A DNA stretch of 64,000 nt, taken from DASYXT01 sp035934555. GTDB taxonomy: Bacteria > Verrucomicrobiota > Verrucomicrobiia > Limisphaerales > UBA8199. The translations under genes were made by a program, and so were the position numbers. The DNA is taken from the NCBI GenBank assembly GCA_035934555.1, contig DASYXT010000136.1:1-64000 (forward strand), written 5' to 3'. The notes below the pieces were generated by a model. It saw only the letters and a list, made by a program, of their open reading frames with translations, had not been told where the DNA came from and did not search any database. Of the stretch, positions 26,506 to 36,043 are shown piece by piece (within the stretch, counting starts at the first letter, position 1; each line of letters begins with the position of its first letter).

Positions 26506-27744
26506 TTACGCCAGTGCCTTGCCCATTCGTTGGAGCGCTTCGGCCAATGTCGCACGTGGACAACTGAAGTTCAGCCGTGCGCAATGGTCACCCCCCGGGC
26601 CAAAATCTGCGCCCGGGTTGAGCGCGACTTTGGCTTTGTCTAAAAAGAAACGGTACGGAGTAGTCGCGATTCGACCCGCCCGCACCAGTTCACTGAAATC
26701 CAGCCACGCGAGATAGGTGGCTTGCGGCACGGTGACGCGCACACCGGCCAGTTCGCGGGCGACAAACTCCACCAGGTAATCCCGGTTGGCGGTAAGATAC
26801 CGGCGTAAGTCTTCCAGCCAGGACTCGCACTCGCCGGAAAACGCGGCCTCGGCAGCTAACAGGCCCAGGCTGTTGACATGCAGTCCCAGGGACTGCACCA
26901 CTGACCAATAGCGCGCTCGCAAGGCCGGGTCCGGGATGATGGCAAATCCGCAAAAAAGTCCTGCGACGTTAAAGGTTTTGCTGGGCGAAACCAGCGTGAT
27001 GGTGCGGAGGGCAATGTCCGGTGCGAGGGCGGCGAACGGCAAATGCGGCGCCCCGCCCAGCAGCAGGTCATTGTGAATTTCATCCGAACAGATCACCGTG
27101 TCGTTTTGCAGACAAAGGCCGGCCATCCGCTGCAGGTCTGCTTTGGAGTAAATCGCGCCGGTGGGGTTATGCGGATGACACAACAGGAACATCGCGGTGT
27201 GCGCCCCGCTGGAGTTGAGCGCCGTCTCGAAAACATCCCATGCAATCTCATACCGGAGTTTGTGGCCTTCGGTAACAGGCCGGAGTGGAGCAAATTGTCC
27301 GACCGTGCCAGTGTGCTGCGGCACTTCGAGAAAAGGCGGATAGACCGGCGGCTGCAACAGCACGCCGTCGCCTGACTGGCACACCGCGCGCGCCGCCGCT
27401 TTGAACCCAGCGACCAGGCCCGGCACCGCCACAACCCAGTCCGGCGAAACCGCCCAGCCGTACAGCGACTGCATGCGGGCCGCGACCCGTTCGAGCAGTT
27501 TCTTGCCGGGGATTTCGTACCCCAGGACACCGTGAGCGACCGCTGAGCGCAACACCTGCCGGATCGGCTCGGGTGCCATAAAGTCCATGTCCGCCACCCA
27601 CAGCGGCAGGACGTCTTTGGGATAGCGCGTCCACTTTAAACTGTGCGTCTGCCGCCGTTCCACCGGCGCATCAAAGCAACACAAATCGTTCCCTTCTGTG
27701 TTCAGGGTTGTGGAGGGTTCCAACAGATCCGCTCTGACCTTCAT
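26506..27744 (-). CDS. MalY/PatB-type PLP-dependent C-S lyase (aminotransferase fold)
   Basis: A 412-residue fold-type I PLP enzyme. The N-terminal DAPVERRQTHSLKWTRYP and LPLWVADMDF motifs mark the MalY/PatB cystathionine beta-lyase subgroup rather than a plain aminotransferase. HPHNPTG (190-196), SDEIHND (220-226, Asp221 to the pyridine N) and SPSKTFN with PLP-Lys256 are intact. The expected reaction is cystathionine to homocysteine, pyruvate and ammonia; other C-S substrates are possible. It is transcribed convergently with the glycosylase gene. No regulator gene is adjacent. Confidence 0.88.
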   Translation of the reverse strand: MKVRADLLEPSTTLNTEGNDLCCFDAPVERRQTHSLKWTRYPKDVLPLWVADMDFMAPEPIRQVLRSAVAHGVLGYEIPGKKLLERVAARMQSLYGWAVSPDWVVAVPGLVAGFKAAARAVCQSGDGVLLQPPVYPPFLEVPQHTGTVGQFAPLRPVTEGHKLRYEIAWDVFETALNSSGAHTAMFLLCHPHNPTGAIYSKADLQRMAGLCLQNDTVICSDEIHNDLLLGGAPHLPFAALAPDIALRTITLVSPSKTFNVAGLFCGFAIIPDPALRARYWSVVQSLGLHVNSLGLLAAEAAFSGECESWLEDLRRYLTANRDYLVEFVARELAGVRVTVPQATYLAWLDFSELVRAGRIATTPYRFFLDKAKVALNPGADFGPGGDHCARLNFSCPRATLAEALQRMGKALA

Positions 27745-27805
27745 CGCGGAAAGCTAACTCGGGCAGGGCGCCCGAGACAAGCGTATTTGGGTGGGGGTGA
27801 GTAAC

Positions 27806-27836
27806 CAGTAATCAGTAATCAGTAATCAGTAATCAG
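27806..27836. repeat. Short tandem repeat, (CAGTAAT)4 plus CAG
   Basis: Four exact CAGTAAT heptamers followed by CAG lie between the MalY-like gene and the fucosidase 3' end. Length variation by slipped-strand pairing is likely, but it is outside coding sequence and not obviously in a promoter. Confidence 0.85.
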
Positions 27837-27854
27837 CCGTCAGGCTTCTGGGAA

Positions 27855-29816
27855 TTATTCGGGTGCCAGGGTAAGGGCTCGCATATTGATCGCGTGCCAG
27901 GTGCCGGGGTCCTTGGGATGCACGCGGACTTGAACCTGAGCTGGGCCGGGCACGGTAACGCGCCCGAGGTTCACTGGCGCGAAATTATCCCAGCTCCCGG
28001 TCTGGTGGACAACACCACTGGTGGCCTGGCTGCCGACTTCGACCACCAGCGGCGCATCCCCGTGCACGGTCGCACAGGTGGTTTCGACGTTGTAGGTCCC
28101 GGCGGCGGGGAAGCGAACCGTCCAGGAAACGGAATCGGATGGGTTGTCCCAAAAGCCGAAGTTCGGCTGGTTATTGCGCTGTTCGACCTGAACATTGCCG
28201 GAAATCTCGGCGCCATCAGGTGGCAGTGTGATCCTGCCCTGAGCGTCGGGAGTAATCACGTCAACCGGTGTGGCGAATGGCACATTCGTCAGACCCGTTC
28301 CGATAATTTTTAGCGCGGCGGTGTATTCCGAAACTTTCTTCGACGGCAAGGTGACAATCAAACCGGCCGGCGTTTGTTTCCAGTCGAGCTTGCCGGCATA
28401 TCCGAGCAGCGAAATCTGCTGAATGTCATTGCAGGTTGCCCCTTCGGGTCTGGCCAGCGAGTGGATGGTTATCTTGCCGTCGTCGGGCCAGCCGAGGGTA
28501 AATGCGTACAGCGTGGGCCCCTTGGTGGTGAACCGGATTTCGTGCGCGTTATACTTGAAGTCCTCGCGAAAACTGCCGCCTCTGACTTTGAGAGCGCTCT
28601 CGCCATAGACCAGCCATGGGCGGGTGCCGAAGATGGCTTCGCCATGGATCGCGTTCCACTCGGCCAGTTGCTTGAGCATGTCTTCAACGTCGGGATCGAG
28701 CGACCCGTCCGGCCGCTGAACCACGTTCAGCAGGAGGTTGCCGTTCTTGCTGACATTATCCACCAGCGTGTCGATAACCCAGCTTACCGGGCGAAACTTC
28801 CAGTGCCGATTGTAGAACCAATCACCAATCGAGGTATCGGTTTGCCAGGGGTACGGATCGATTCGAGGCATGATGCCGCGTTCCAGGTCCTCGACCCACC
28901 GGCCGTCGGATTTTTGTTTGCAGTTATAGACCACCTCGACCTGGCCGCGGTGGCGCGCGGCGCTGTCGTTGTATAAGTGAGCGATCATGCTAAGGCCGAC
29001 CTCGTTGCCGAAAGGCACGCCTCCGTCCGAATACAGCAAGTCGGGATGATAATTGTCCACCAACTCCTTGATTTCGTTAAACCATTGCTGCTGCCAGCGC
29101 GGGTTGGTCGAGTACCACCCATTATCCCCAGGCTCGGCAGGGAAATGATATAAATCCTGCCATTCCGGGTTGGCGCCGTCGTAAGGCACGCCCGCTTTGG
29201 GGCCGGTCTTGTCCGACCCATGGCTGGGTTGGAACCAGGTGAAGCTGGCGCCCAGATGCTCGGACACTCCGAACTTCAGCCCATATTTATACGCGGCTTT
29301 CTGCCATTCCCCGACCACATCCCGGTGCGGGCCCATGTTGACGGCATTCCAGCGGTGCAGTTTCGAGTTCCACAGGAAAAAGTCATCATGATGCGACCCC
29401 ATGCTGACGAAATATTTCGCGCCCGCTTTTTTGTAGAGGCCCATCAGGCGATCGGGGTCCCATTTCTCGGCTTTCCACAACGGGATGATATCCTTGTAAC
29501 CGTGCTGGGAAGGATGCCCCCACCGCGCGAGGTGATCTTTGTAATCGGCATCGCCCTCGATGTACATCCGCCGCGCATACCAGTCTCCCTCCATCGGGAC
29601 GGATTGCGGACCCCAATGCGCCCAAATCCCGAATTTCGCGTCGCGAAACCACTCCGGATACTGGTATTGCTTCAGTGATTCGAGCGTGGGTCGGAACGGA
29701 CCCTGGGCAATGGGAAGATCAAGGTCCGCGGCGCAAAGGGTCATGGCCAGACCCGCGCCGAGAACCAATCCACAGCACAGTTGGGCAACGTGAGTCAATT
29801 TTCGATTAGTGTGCAT
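27855..29816 (-). CDS. Secreted GH29 alpha-L-fucosidase with C-terminal CBM-like domain
   Basis: A 653-residue protein. ATG 29816 is chosen because MHTNRKLTHVAQLCCGLVLG gives a proper signal peptide; the frame is open a further 30 codons. GH29 features: WFRDAKFGIWAHWGPQSVP near the start of the mature protein, HHDDFFLW, and the nucleophile region HPDLLYSDGGVPF (Asp in YSDG). A further beta-rich domain and a CBM6/35-like module (about 535-650, NPSDSVSWTVRFPAAGTYNV) complete it. It hydrolyses terminal alpha-linked fucose from glycans such as fucoidan or plant/animal glycoconjugates. No sulfatase or transporter gene neighbours it. Confidence 0.9.
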   Translation of the reverse strand: MHTNRKLTHVAQLCCGLVLGAGLAMTLCAADLDLPIAQGPFRPTLESLKQYQYPEWFRDAKFGIWAHWGPQSVPMEGDWYARRMYIEGDADYKDHLARWGHPSQHGYKDIIPLWKAEKWDPDRLMGLYKKAGAKYFVSMGSHHDDFFLWNSKLHRWNAVNMGPHRDVVGEWQKAAYKYGLKFGVSEHLGASFTWFQPSHGSDKTGPKAGVPYDGANPEWQDLYHFPAEPGDNGWYSTNPRWQQQWFNEIKELVDNYHPDLLYSDGGVPFGNEVGLSMIAHLYNDSAARHRGQVEVVYNCKQKSDGRWVEDLERGIMPRIDPYPWQTDTSIGDWFYNRHWKFRPVSWVIDTLVDNVSKNGNLLLNVVQRPDGSLDPDVEDMLKQLAEWNAIHGEAIFGTRPWLVYGESALKVRGGSFREDFKYNAHEIRFTTKGPTLYAFTLGWPDDGKITIHSLARPEGATCNDIQQISLLGYAGKLDWKQTPAGLIVTLPSKKVSEYTAALKIIGTGLTNVPFATPVDVITPDAQGRITLPPDGAEISGNVQVEQRNNQPNFGFWDNPSDSVSWTVRFPAAGTYNVETTCATVHGDAPLVVEVGSQATSGVVHQTGSWDNFAPVNLGRVTVPGPAQVQVRVHPKDPGTWHAINMRALTLAPE

Positions 29817-30154
29817 GTTGGTTAAGCAAGTGGAGCCAAGGGTGATGTTGACCGATTGTTGCTCTGGTTTCCAGCGCGAGACTGGCAGGAACTCGCGCGG
29901 TGTCAAGACTGCCTGGCGAACCGGCTCATGGTGCGGCCAGTGAGGGCGGAAACTTCAGGCCGCATGCTTGGCGCGCGATGTCGCTCACGACCACTGGGTT
30001 GAGCCGATCCGCGATGCGCTAGTCCTGCCAGCAATGCGCTGAGCCTTCCGCAATCCGCGGTACTTGCACTGCGGTGGGGCGGGTGAAGTCGCGCGCGTTG
30101 CGCCGGGGGTTATACCCCATTTTTATTCGGCGGGGGTTTGGTCATATTCGACAC
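29817..30154. other. Divergent intergenic region, about 340 bp
   Basis: It lies between the divergently transcribed fucosidase and NarL-type regulator genes, so both promoters should be here. The plus frame of the regulator is open from 30074, but only ATG 30155 starts the receiver fold. No operator was recognised. Confidence 0.5.
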
Positions 30155-30841
30155 ATGTCCAGCATCTCAGTTCTACTTGTTGATGATCATAGTATTGTGC
30201 GGCAGGGCCTCAAGGCGCTGCTGGTATCGGAGGGTGACATTAATGTCGTCGGGGAAGCGCAATCGGGGCGCGACGCGGTGAAGATGGTGGAGCGGCTTTG
30301 GCCGGAGGTGGTGATAATGGACCTGGCGATGCCGTTGCTGAACGGGTGGGAAGCCACTCGTCAGATCCTGAAGGCCATGCCGACGGCAAAAGTCATCATT
30401 CTAACCAGCTACGACACCGAGGAGCACATCCACCAGGCGATCGCCGCCGGCGCCGCCGCCTACGTGCTTAAACAGACCGCCGCGGCCGACCTGGTGAAGG
30501 CCATCCGGGAAGTCAAAGACGGCAACGCCTATTTCAGTCCGGCGGTCGCCCAACGCCTGCGCGAGCACACCTGCCGCTCGACTCCGGACACCCACCCCAC
30601 CGACGTCCAAGGCGCGGAACTGACCGTGCGCGAGGCGGAGGTACTGCAACTGATCGCTGAAGGGTTCGCGAACAAGCAAATCGCCGGCGAACTGAATCTG
30701 AGCGTTAAAACGGTCGAGAAACACCGGCAGCAGCTCATGAACAAGCTCAACTTGCACTGCACCGCCGACCTGGTCCGCCACGCCGCGGGTAAAGGCGTCA
30801 TCGAAACGCATCTCGCCGGCGTTCCCGACGCAACGTGGTAA
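30155..30841 (+). CDS. NarL/FixJ-type response regulator
   Basis: A 228-residue protein. The receiver domain (4-120) has the acidic pair D10-D11, phospho-acceptor D56 (VVIMDLAMP), T84 and K106, all intact. The C-terminal LuxR-type HTH (about 155-215) reads LTVREAEVLQLIAEGFANKQ then LSVKTVEKHRQQLMNKL, a full DNA-recognition helix. ATG 30155 begins MSSISVLLVDDHS. No histidine kinase is adjacent, so it is an orphan. The divergent fucosidase gene is a possible target by position only. Confidence 0.9.
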   Translation: MSSISVLLVDDHSIVRQGLKALLVSEGDINVVGEAQSGRDAVKMVERLWPEVVIMDLAMPLLNGWEATRQILKAMPTAKVIILTSYDTEEHIHQAIAAGAAAYVLKQTAAADLVKAIREVKDGNAYFSPAVAQRLREHTCRSTPDTHPTDVQGAELTVREAEVLQLIAEGFANKQIAGELNLSVKTVEKHRQQLMNKLNLHCTADLVRHAAGKGVIETHLAGVPDATW

Positions 30842-30872
30842 GCGGTTTGGGCAGCGTAGAGCGTACAGCAAC

Positions 30873-30914
30873 GCGGCCCTCGGGGCATTCTGAGAACAAC
30901 TCGCCGAGGGCCGC
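30873..30914. terminator. Strong hairpin between convergent genes
   Basis: GCGGCCCTCGG (30873-30883) and CCGAGGGCCGC (30904-30914) form a perfect 11-bp stem with a 20-nt loop, between the convergent regulator and secreted-protein genes. There is no T-run on either side, so it may act as a Rho-dependent or mRNA-stabilising 3' structure rather than a classical intrinsic terminator. Confidence 0.5.
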
Positions 30915-30974
30915 ACTGCGCTTCACTACTCCGCGCTACGCGCGCGAGGGTTTCCCCAACTGATTGCCGTCCGT

Positions 30975-32960
30975 TTAAGGGATGGTAATGGGCGTGCTGA
31001 CACCGTCGGTCACCGTATTGGTTGTCACGTCGCTCGCGGTAATTGTCCAGGTGCCAGAGTCCTGGAGAATGACTCCATAACCCGCGACCGCAGAGAACGT
31101 AACGGTGCCACTGACCAGCGGTGCATCCGGGGGCAAATAAGCCCCATTCGCCGCCGGGGGCGCAACGTCGGTGCTGGTCAGATGAATCATATCGCCCGCT
31201 GCGGCGGTCACGATGTGCCAAGTGGCGTCGCACGCATTGACCGTCACGTCGAAGGGAGTGCCGAAAGCCTGCGGCTCGGCCGTGCCGGTCTTGCCGGTGG
31301 CCGTCCCAGGGGCATTGCTTTCGCCGGGCAGCAGAACCTGCAGTTTGGTGGCAACTCGCTTCATCAGGCGGAAATAGCCGCTATTAGGCGAAGGCAAGTC
31401 GCTCGGCGAAACCACGACGAATTTATTGGTGCCCCGCTGGAAGGTGTTGGTCAGGCTGGTTTCGGTCCAGGGGCCGAGCACGCTGGCGCTGGCGACCGGG
31501 AAGAAGTGGCTGTCGGGGAGCGTCCAGCTCAGCCAGTACTTCGCGTCTGGCTGGACGACCAGGACGGCTGAGGGGTCAACCGCCGCAACGCCCCAGATGG
31601 TCGTATTCAGAGTGGTGCCGGAGAAAGTGTCCTCCAAGGCGCCGGCGGCGCCGGTGATTTTGACGTGCGACACAACGGCTTCCTGGCCAACGTTGGCCGC
31701 ATTGTTTGCCTGGGCTCCGACATACACCGTCAGCGGGTCGGCGAACAACATCGCGTCAGCGAGCGGCACGGTGAAGTTGGTGCTAACGCCTTCCGGGTTG
31801 GTGACAGTGAAGTTGGTGTTGTTATTGCAGGTGAGGGTCCAGGTGCCTACGACACTGGCGCTGGGCAGGTACCCGAGATGCCCCTGAGGCAAACCATTGG
31901 TGCCGTATTGGCCGCCAACTTGATCATTGAAGGGCATCGTGTTGCCGCTGCCCTCGTTGACCTTGTAGCGGAAATCGGCCCCGTTGCGTTTGATGTCCAG
32001 CCAGACCAGGTTGGTGCAGTTCCAATCCACCGAGGTATCACCTTGGCCCCAGGGCATCGACGAATTGGGGATGAGGAACAGTTGGGCCTGGAAACCGCCA
32101 TAGGGCGGATCGTCCGGGAATGAACTGATGGTGAGCGAGTAGGTCACCGGGTTCAGGGCGTTGACCCAGGAGTAATAATTGCCAGAAACGTCGGCTTTGC
32201 TATAGACCATCTGGCGATCGTATTGGGGCGTGTTACCGATAGGAGTGGTGATCAGATTCAACCCGGCTGGAGGCGCGGGAGCAAGCGACACTGTCGGCGG
32301 CGGGGTGGGAAGCACTTTGGCGATGAGCTGGACGTTGTCGATCCAGAATTCCGCGTGGACGGGCCCGCCGCCCCAGCGGTACAGGTAAACCCCGGCGATG
32401 CTCGACAAATTCGGCAGGGTCGAATCAATCTTAATGACATAATGCTGCCAACCAGGCGTGGCCGGGATGCTGATGTTATTGGTCAGTTGGACTGTGCCGT
32501 AATTTGGTGTCATCAACCCAATCTCGGGCCAGCTTGTGACTCCGCTGACGTTGGTCCAGTAAATGTCCATTACCAGGTAATCATATTGGGTGCCGTCAAT
32601 GACGTTGATACTTGGATCGCCCAGCCAGGTGCCGCCGCCGTTAGGGAGCGTTGCTCCGAGGTTTATGTCGGTGTCCCCGTTGCCGTTCCAGTCACAGACA
32701 CAAAAGACCGACCCGGGGATGGTGGGGGCTGATTGCATGGTGGCGTCAAAAGTCGCGGTGAAAGTGGCGTTGGTACTGGTGGTGATCCAGTAAGTGCCCC
32801 AGTTGCCGATGCTGGTGGCGTAACTATCGCCGTTGGTCTGGATGCCGCTGGGGCCTACCTGGATGTCCTGGGCGGCGGCGGCACGCCTGGACTGGCTGCA
32901 AAGTGCGAGAGCCAGCACGGCTGTCGCGAGCCAGCCGTAACGATTCATTTTCTGATTCAT
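30975..32960 (-). CDS. Large secreted protein of unknown function
   Basis: A 661-residue protein with signal peptide MNQKMNRYGWLATAVLALAL. ATG 32960 follows GGAAAA by a short spacer and is preferred over 33011. The N-terminal ~210 residues look like a carbohydrate-binding beta-sandwich (GWQHYVIKIDSTLPNLSSIA, AGVYLYRWGGGPVHAEFWID). A LamG-like central domain follows (about 235-480). The C-terminal ~120 residues resemble a Big/filamin-like module (FGTPFDVTVNACDATWHIVT then GTVTFSAVAGYGVILQDSG). No catalytic motif was found. It is probably an extracellular glycan-binding protein. Confidence 0.8.
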   Translation of the reverse strand: MNQKMNRYGWLATAVLALALCSQSRRAAAAQDIQVGPSGIQTNGDSYATSIGNWGTYWITTSTNATFTATFDATMQSAPTIPGSVFCVCDWNGNGDTDINLGATLPNGGGTWLGDPSINVIDGTQYDYLVMDIYWTNVSGVTSWPEIGLMTPNYGTVQLTNNISIPATPGWQHYVIKIDSTLPNLSSIAGVYLYRWGGGPVHAEFWIDNVQLIAKVLPTPPPTVSLAPAPPAGLNLITTPIGNTPQYDRQMVYSKADVSGNYYSWVNALNPVTYSLTISSFPDDPPYGGFQAQLFLIPNSSMPWGQGDTSVDWNCTNLVWLDIKRNGADFRYKVNEGSGNTMPFNDQVGGQYGTNGLPQGHLGYLPSASVVGTWTLTCNNNTNFTVTNPEGVSTNFTVPLADAMLFADPLTVYVGAQANNAANVGQEAVVSHVKITGAAGALEDTFSGTTLNTTIWGVAAVDPSAVLVVQPDAKYWLSWTLPDSHFFPVASASVLGPWTETSLTNTFQRGTNKFVVVSPSDLPSPNSGYFRLMKRVATKLQVLLPGESNAPGTATGKTGTAEPQAFGTPFDVTVNACDATWHIVTAAAGDMIHLTSTDVAPPAANGAYLPPDAPLVSGTVTFSAVAGYGVILQDSGTWTITASDVTTNTVTDGVSTPITIP

Positions 32961-33335
32961 AATTGGTTTTCCTTCGGGAGTTTGAGACCTTTGTTCCTTG
33001 TGGGCGACCAAACCTCAGCCGATTGTGCGAGCTGCGTTGTGAGTTACTGGCACGCGCCTGCCCTTCCACTGCTGATGCTGCTCACCACATTTTCAAGTTC
33101 CATATCCGATTACACTACCAGTACTGGGCATCCTATCAGGAGGGGGGCCGGGGAACACGTCATGAAAATGATGGACTGATGGAATTGCTGTTGGGAGGGC
33201 AAGAAAGGGTGAGCGAGGGGCAGCGTAGAGTGTAGCAGGGGAAAGCGGCAAGCGAAGCGCGTGAAGTACGTGAAGTAACAACTTAGCGGTGAGCCCACTT
33301 TTCATGGACCCATCGCAGAAACTGGACGCGCAAGG
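32961..33335. other. Intergenic, 375 bp, no gene seen
   Basis: It lies between the start of the secreted-protein gene and the 3' end of the cytochrome operon, both on the minus strand. The region near 32965-33100 should hold the promoter of the secreted protein. Small basic frames exist but none has coding features. Confidence 0.5.
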
Positions 33336-34727
33336 TCAAAAATCAACCTTTTCGCCCTTGGGCGTGAGGCTCATCAGGTAATCGGTGAGGTCGGAGAGTT
33401 CGCCCTCGGCGATCTTTCCGCGCCACGGGGGCATGTAGAGGGGAGCCGGGGGCCGCTTGGCGTCCATGCTCGGGATTTCGCGCTGGCCATCGAGGATGCG
33501 CTTCTTGAGCTCGTCGCGGGTATAGCCTTCGGAAACAAACTTAAGGCCGGGGACTTGCTGGGCGGTTTTGGCATTGGGATTGGGCACGCCGCCCTGGCCG
33601 TCGGGTCCGTGGCACCCGGCGCAGCCGTACTTGCGGTAGGTCGCTTTGCCGCGCTCGACCGCAGTCATTAGCGCAGGCACGCGCATGAACCCGACGAAAT
33701 TGGTTTCAGTCAGGGAGAGGAGGAACTCAGTCAGGGCGCGGATTTCCTGCTCATTGAAATTGTATTGCGGCATGACTGAACCAGGCGAAACCGCGACCGG
33801 ATTGCGGAAGTGGGCACTGATCCATTGGACATCGTGGCGCTTGGCCGCTTCGTCCAGAGCTGGGCCGACGGTGCCGCCTTTGCCACCGACAGAATGGCAG
33901 CCGATGCAGCCTTTCTCGGCAAACAGGCGGCGGCCCGCCTGTGGTCCGGGAATGGTTTTCATCGAAACGTAATAGGCGCTCAAGGGTTCGCCCGTGAAGC
34001 TGAGGACATAAAGAGTCAGAGCGTTAAGGTCCGCGTCGGTGGCTTTGATGGGCGGCATGGCCGAGCCCGGGGTGACGAGGGCGGGATTCTTGAAATGTTT
34101 TAGCAACCACTCGGGGCTGCGGTTGGCGCCCACTTTGTCCAACTCGGGCCCAATCACGCCGCCGCTGCCGTTGAGTTTGTGGCAACCGATGCAGCCGCTG
34201 TCCTCGAAGACAGTCCGGCCGCGCGCCAGCAACGGGGCGCCGGGCAAATCGCTCGGCAGATGGCACTTGGCGCACGCAGACTGGATGTAGTTCATATCGA
34301 GCATAGGGTGGTCCCAATGTTCGACGTAGCCGTGTGCGGCGTCGCGAGTGGTAGCGCGGCCCTGGCCCTGGTGGCAGATAGTGCAGCCAAACTTGTTGAA
34401 AGGATGCCGGTCATGGTTGGGGTGATAGGCCAGTGGCTGGGGATACCCGGCGTAGCTGGGGTCTTCCATGGCCAGATGACAACTGGTGCAGCGGTCCACG
34501 CGGTCGAGCTCTGGCACGACAATTTGGCGAACGTCCAGCGTGAGGCGGGCCGCATCGGCGCGTTGTTCGGGCGTGGCGGCGCGGGCGATTTCATCTTTGA
34601 AGTATTGGTGTTGCCAGTCCTTCCATTCGCGGTGTTGATCCTTATAAAAGGCGGCGAGCACCAGGCCACCAATCAGTAAGCCGAGAAAGGTGAACCAGGG
34701 ATAAAGTTTGCGGAGCGAGGAGTCCAT
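33336..34727 (-). CDS. Hexahaem membrane-anchored c-type cytochrome (last gene of bc operon)
   Basis: A 463-residue protein with one N-terminal helix (about 10-28, FTFLGLLIGGLVLAAFY) and six CXXCH sites: C80-H84, C115-H119, C152-H156, C179-H183, C274-H278 and C369-H373. The first three are packed in a His-rich module (HPNHDRHPFNKF). The last three are class-I monohaem domains with likely Met axial ligands in GSAMPP (221-226), GSVMPQ (316-321) and YMPPW. It faces the periplasm and should take electrons from the Rieske/cytochrome b pair encoded immediately upstream, in place of cytochrome c1. The gene is 38 bp after cytochrome b. Confidence 0.92.
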   Translation of the reverse strand: MDSSLRKLYPWFTFLGLLIGGLVLAAFYKDQHREWKDWQHQYFKDEIARAATPEQRADAARLTLDVRQIVVPELDRVDRCTSCHLAMEDPSYAGYPQPLAYHPNHDRHPFNKFGCTICHQGQGRATTRDAAHGYVEHWDHPMLDMNYIQSACAKCHLPSDLPGAPLLARGRTVFEDSGCIGCHKLNGSGGVIGPELDKVGANRSPEWLLKHFKNPALVTPGSAMPPIKATDADLNALTLYVLSFTGEPLSAYYVSMKTIPGPQAGRRLFAEKGCIGCHSVGGKGGTVGPALDEAAKRHDVQWISAHFRNPVAVSPGSVMPQYNFNEQEIRALTEFLLSLTETNFVGFMRVPALMTAVERGKATYRKYGCAGCHGPDGQGGVPNPNAKTAQQVPGLKFVSEGYTRDELKKRILDGQREIPSMDAKRPPAPLYMPPWRGKIAEGELSDLTDYLMSLTPKGEKVDF

Positions 34728-34765
34728 ATGGCCAAGCCGTTACTGTAAGGGTGGAAGAGTCATGG

Positions 34766-36037
34766 CTAATGCTCGACCGCGGCGGCGACCGGTTTCCATG
34801 GCAGTTGAAACGACCAGTTGGGACCGCGGAACGCGGTGCCGATGACCGTCAGCACCACCGCGGCGCCTAAACAAACGCTGAACAGGGTAATGGCGACTTT
34901 ACGTTCTTTGGCGAACCAGATGCCGATACCGCGTGGCTTGCGGTCGATGTACGGCAGAGCGATGAGGGCGGTCACCAATAGCCCCGGGACTACCACGCCG
35001 CCCCAAAAAGCGGAATACGCCACCAACTCTTGCAGGCCGAGGAAGTACCACGGCGCTTTGGCGGGGTTGGGCGGGTGGACCGGATTGGCGATTTGTTCGA
35101 GCGGCGCATTCCAAAAGATTGCCAGCACGAGCACGACGGCCAGGGTGGCCATAAATAGCAGGATTTCGCGAAAGACCAGGTTGGGCCAGGTGAACACTTC
35201 CTCGTCCGGATTCACGCCGACGGCCGGTGTGGCGCCGCGGGCCAATTCCATCAAGCCATAAGTTTTGGTGACCGGCACTTGCGCCGGGGCAAAGTCTTCC
35301 TGTGCCGGTTGCGCGGCTCCGGGCCGGGCCAGGCCGCCGTCTTTGCGCACGCGCCACAGGTGCACGGCAATCAGCATGATGGCCACCAGCGGCAGCACGA
35401 TCACGTGCAGCACATAAAAGCGAATCAAGGCCGACTCACCCACGACATGCCCGCCCAGAAAGAGGAATTTAAGTTTTTGCCCGATAAGGGGCGCATAACC
35501 GGCGATGCTGGTGCCGACGGTGATGGCCCAAAAGGCGAGTTGATCCCAAGGCAGCAGATAGCCCGTAAACGAGAGCGCCAGCGTCATGAGGAACAACCCG
35601 ACCCCAATGACCCAATTGAACTGCCGGGGCGGCTTGTAAGCAGCGGTATAAAACGCGCGGCACATATGCAGCGCCACAAACAAAACCATCAAGTGGGCGG
35701 CCCACCTATGCATGTTGCGCAGCACTTGACCCGCGGTGACCACAAACTCCAGGTCCTTCATGTTCTGGTAGGCGTAGTCGGTCGCCGGCACGTAATAGAA
35801 CATCAGCAGCACGCCCGTCGCGATGAGGATCAGGAACAAGTAGAGCGAAATGAGCCCAAGCCCCAGCGTGGTGCGAAATTTCAAACTCCGCCGGTGGACC
35901 TTCGCCGGTTGGAAATGAAGAAAGAAACTGGAGACCGCCACCTGGGCGCGTTCCAGGTTGCTCTCGGGCAAACCGACGCGAAAAATGGAGCGGCCGACTT
36001 GCGAGCTGCGGAAAGTTTTCCAGAGGCGATTGAGCAT
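34766..36037 (-). CDS. Cytochrome b of a bc-type complex (fused b6/subunit IV)
   Basis: A 423-residue integral membrane protein with about eight helices. Haem b ligands are H110-X13-H124 and H211-X14-H226; the X14 spacing in the second pair is the b6-type pattern. The C-terminal part corresponds to subunit IV. The quinol-site loop reads APWYFLGLQEL (328-338), so the Glu of the usual PEWY is replaced, a change seen in some menaquinol-type complexes. It oxidises quinol and passes electrons to the Rieske protein encoded 6 bp upstream. A charged, Pro-rich insertion (about 230-280) joins the two halves. Confidence 0.93.
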   Translation of the reverse strand: MLNRLWKTFRSSQVGRSIFRVGLPESNLERAQVAVSSFFLHFQPAKVHRRSLKFRTTLGLGLISLYLFLILIATGVLLMFYYVPATDYAYQNMKDLEFVVTAGQVLRNMHRWAAHLMVLFVALHMCRAFYTAAYKPPRQFNWVIGVGLFLMTLALSFTGYLLPWDQLAFWAITVGTSIAGYAPLIGQKLKFLFLGGHVVGESALIRFYVLHVIVLPLVAIMLIAVHLWRVRKDGGLARPGAAQPAQEDFAPAQVPVTKTYGLMELARGATPAVGVNPDEEVFTWPNLVFREILLFMATLAVVLVLAIFWNAPLEQIANPVHPPNPAKAPWYFLGLQELVAYSAFWGGVVVPGLLVTALIALPYIDRKPRGIGIWFAKERKVAITLFSVCLGAAVVLTVIGTAFRGPNWSFQLPWKPVAAAVEH

Positions 36038-36043
36038 AGCGGC

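Noticed and set aside
27806..27836. CAGTAAT repeat as a CRISPR or origin iteron.
   Set aside because: Units are 7 bp with no spacers, and there is no replication gene nearby.
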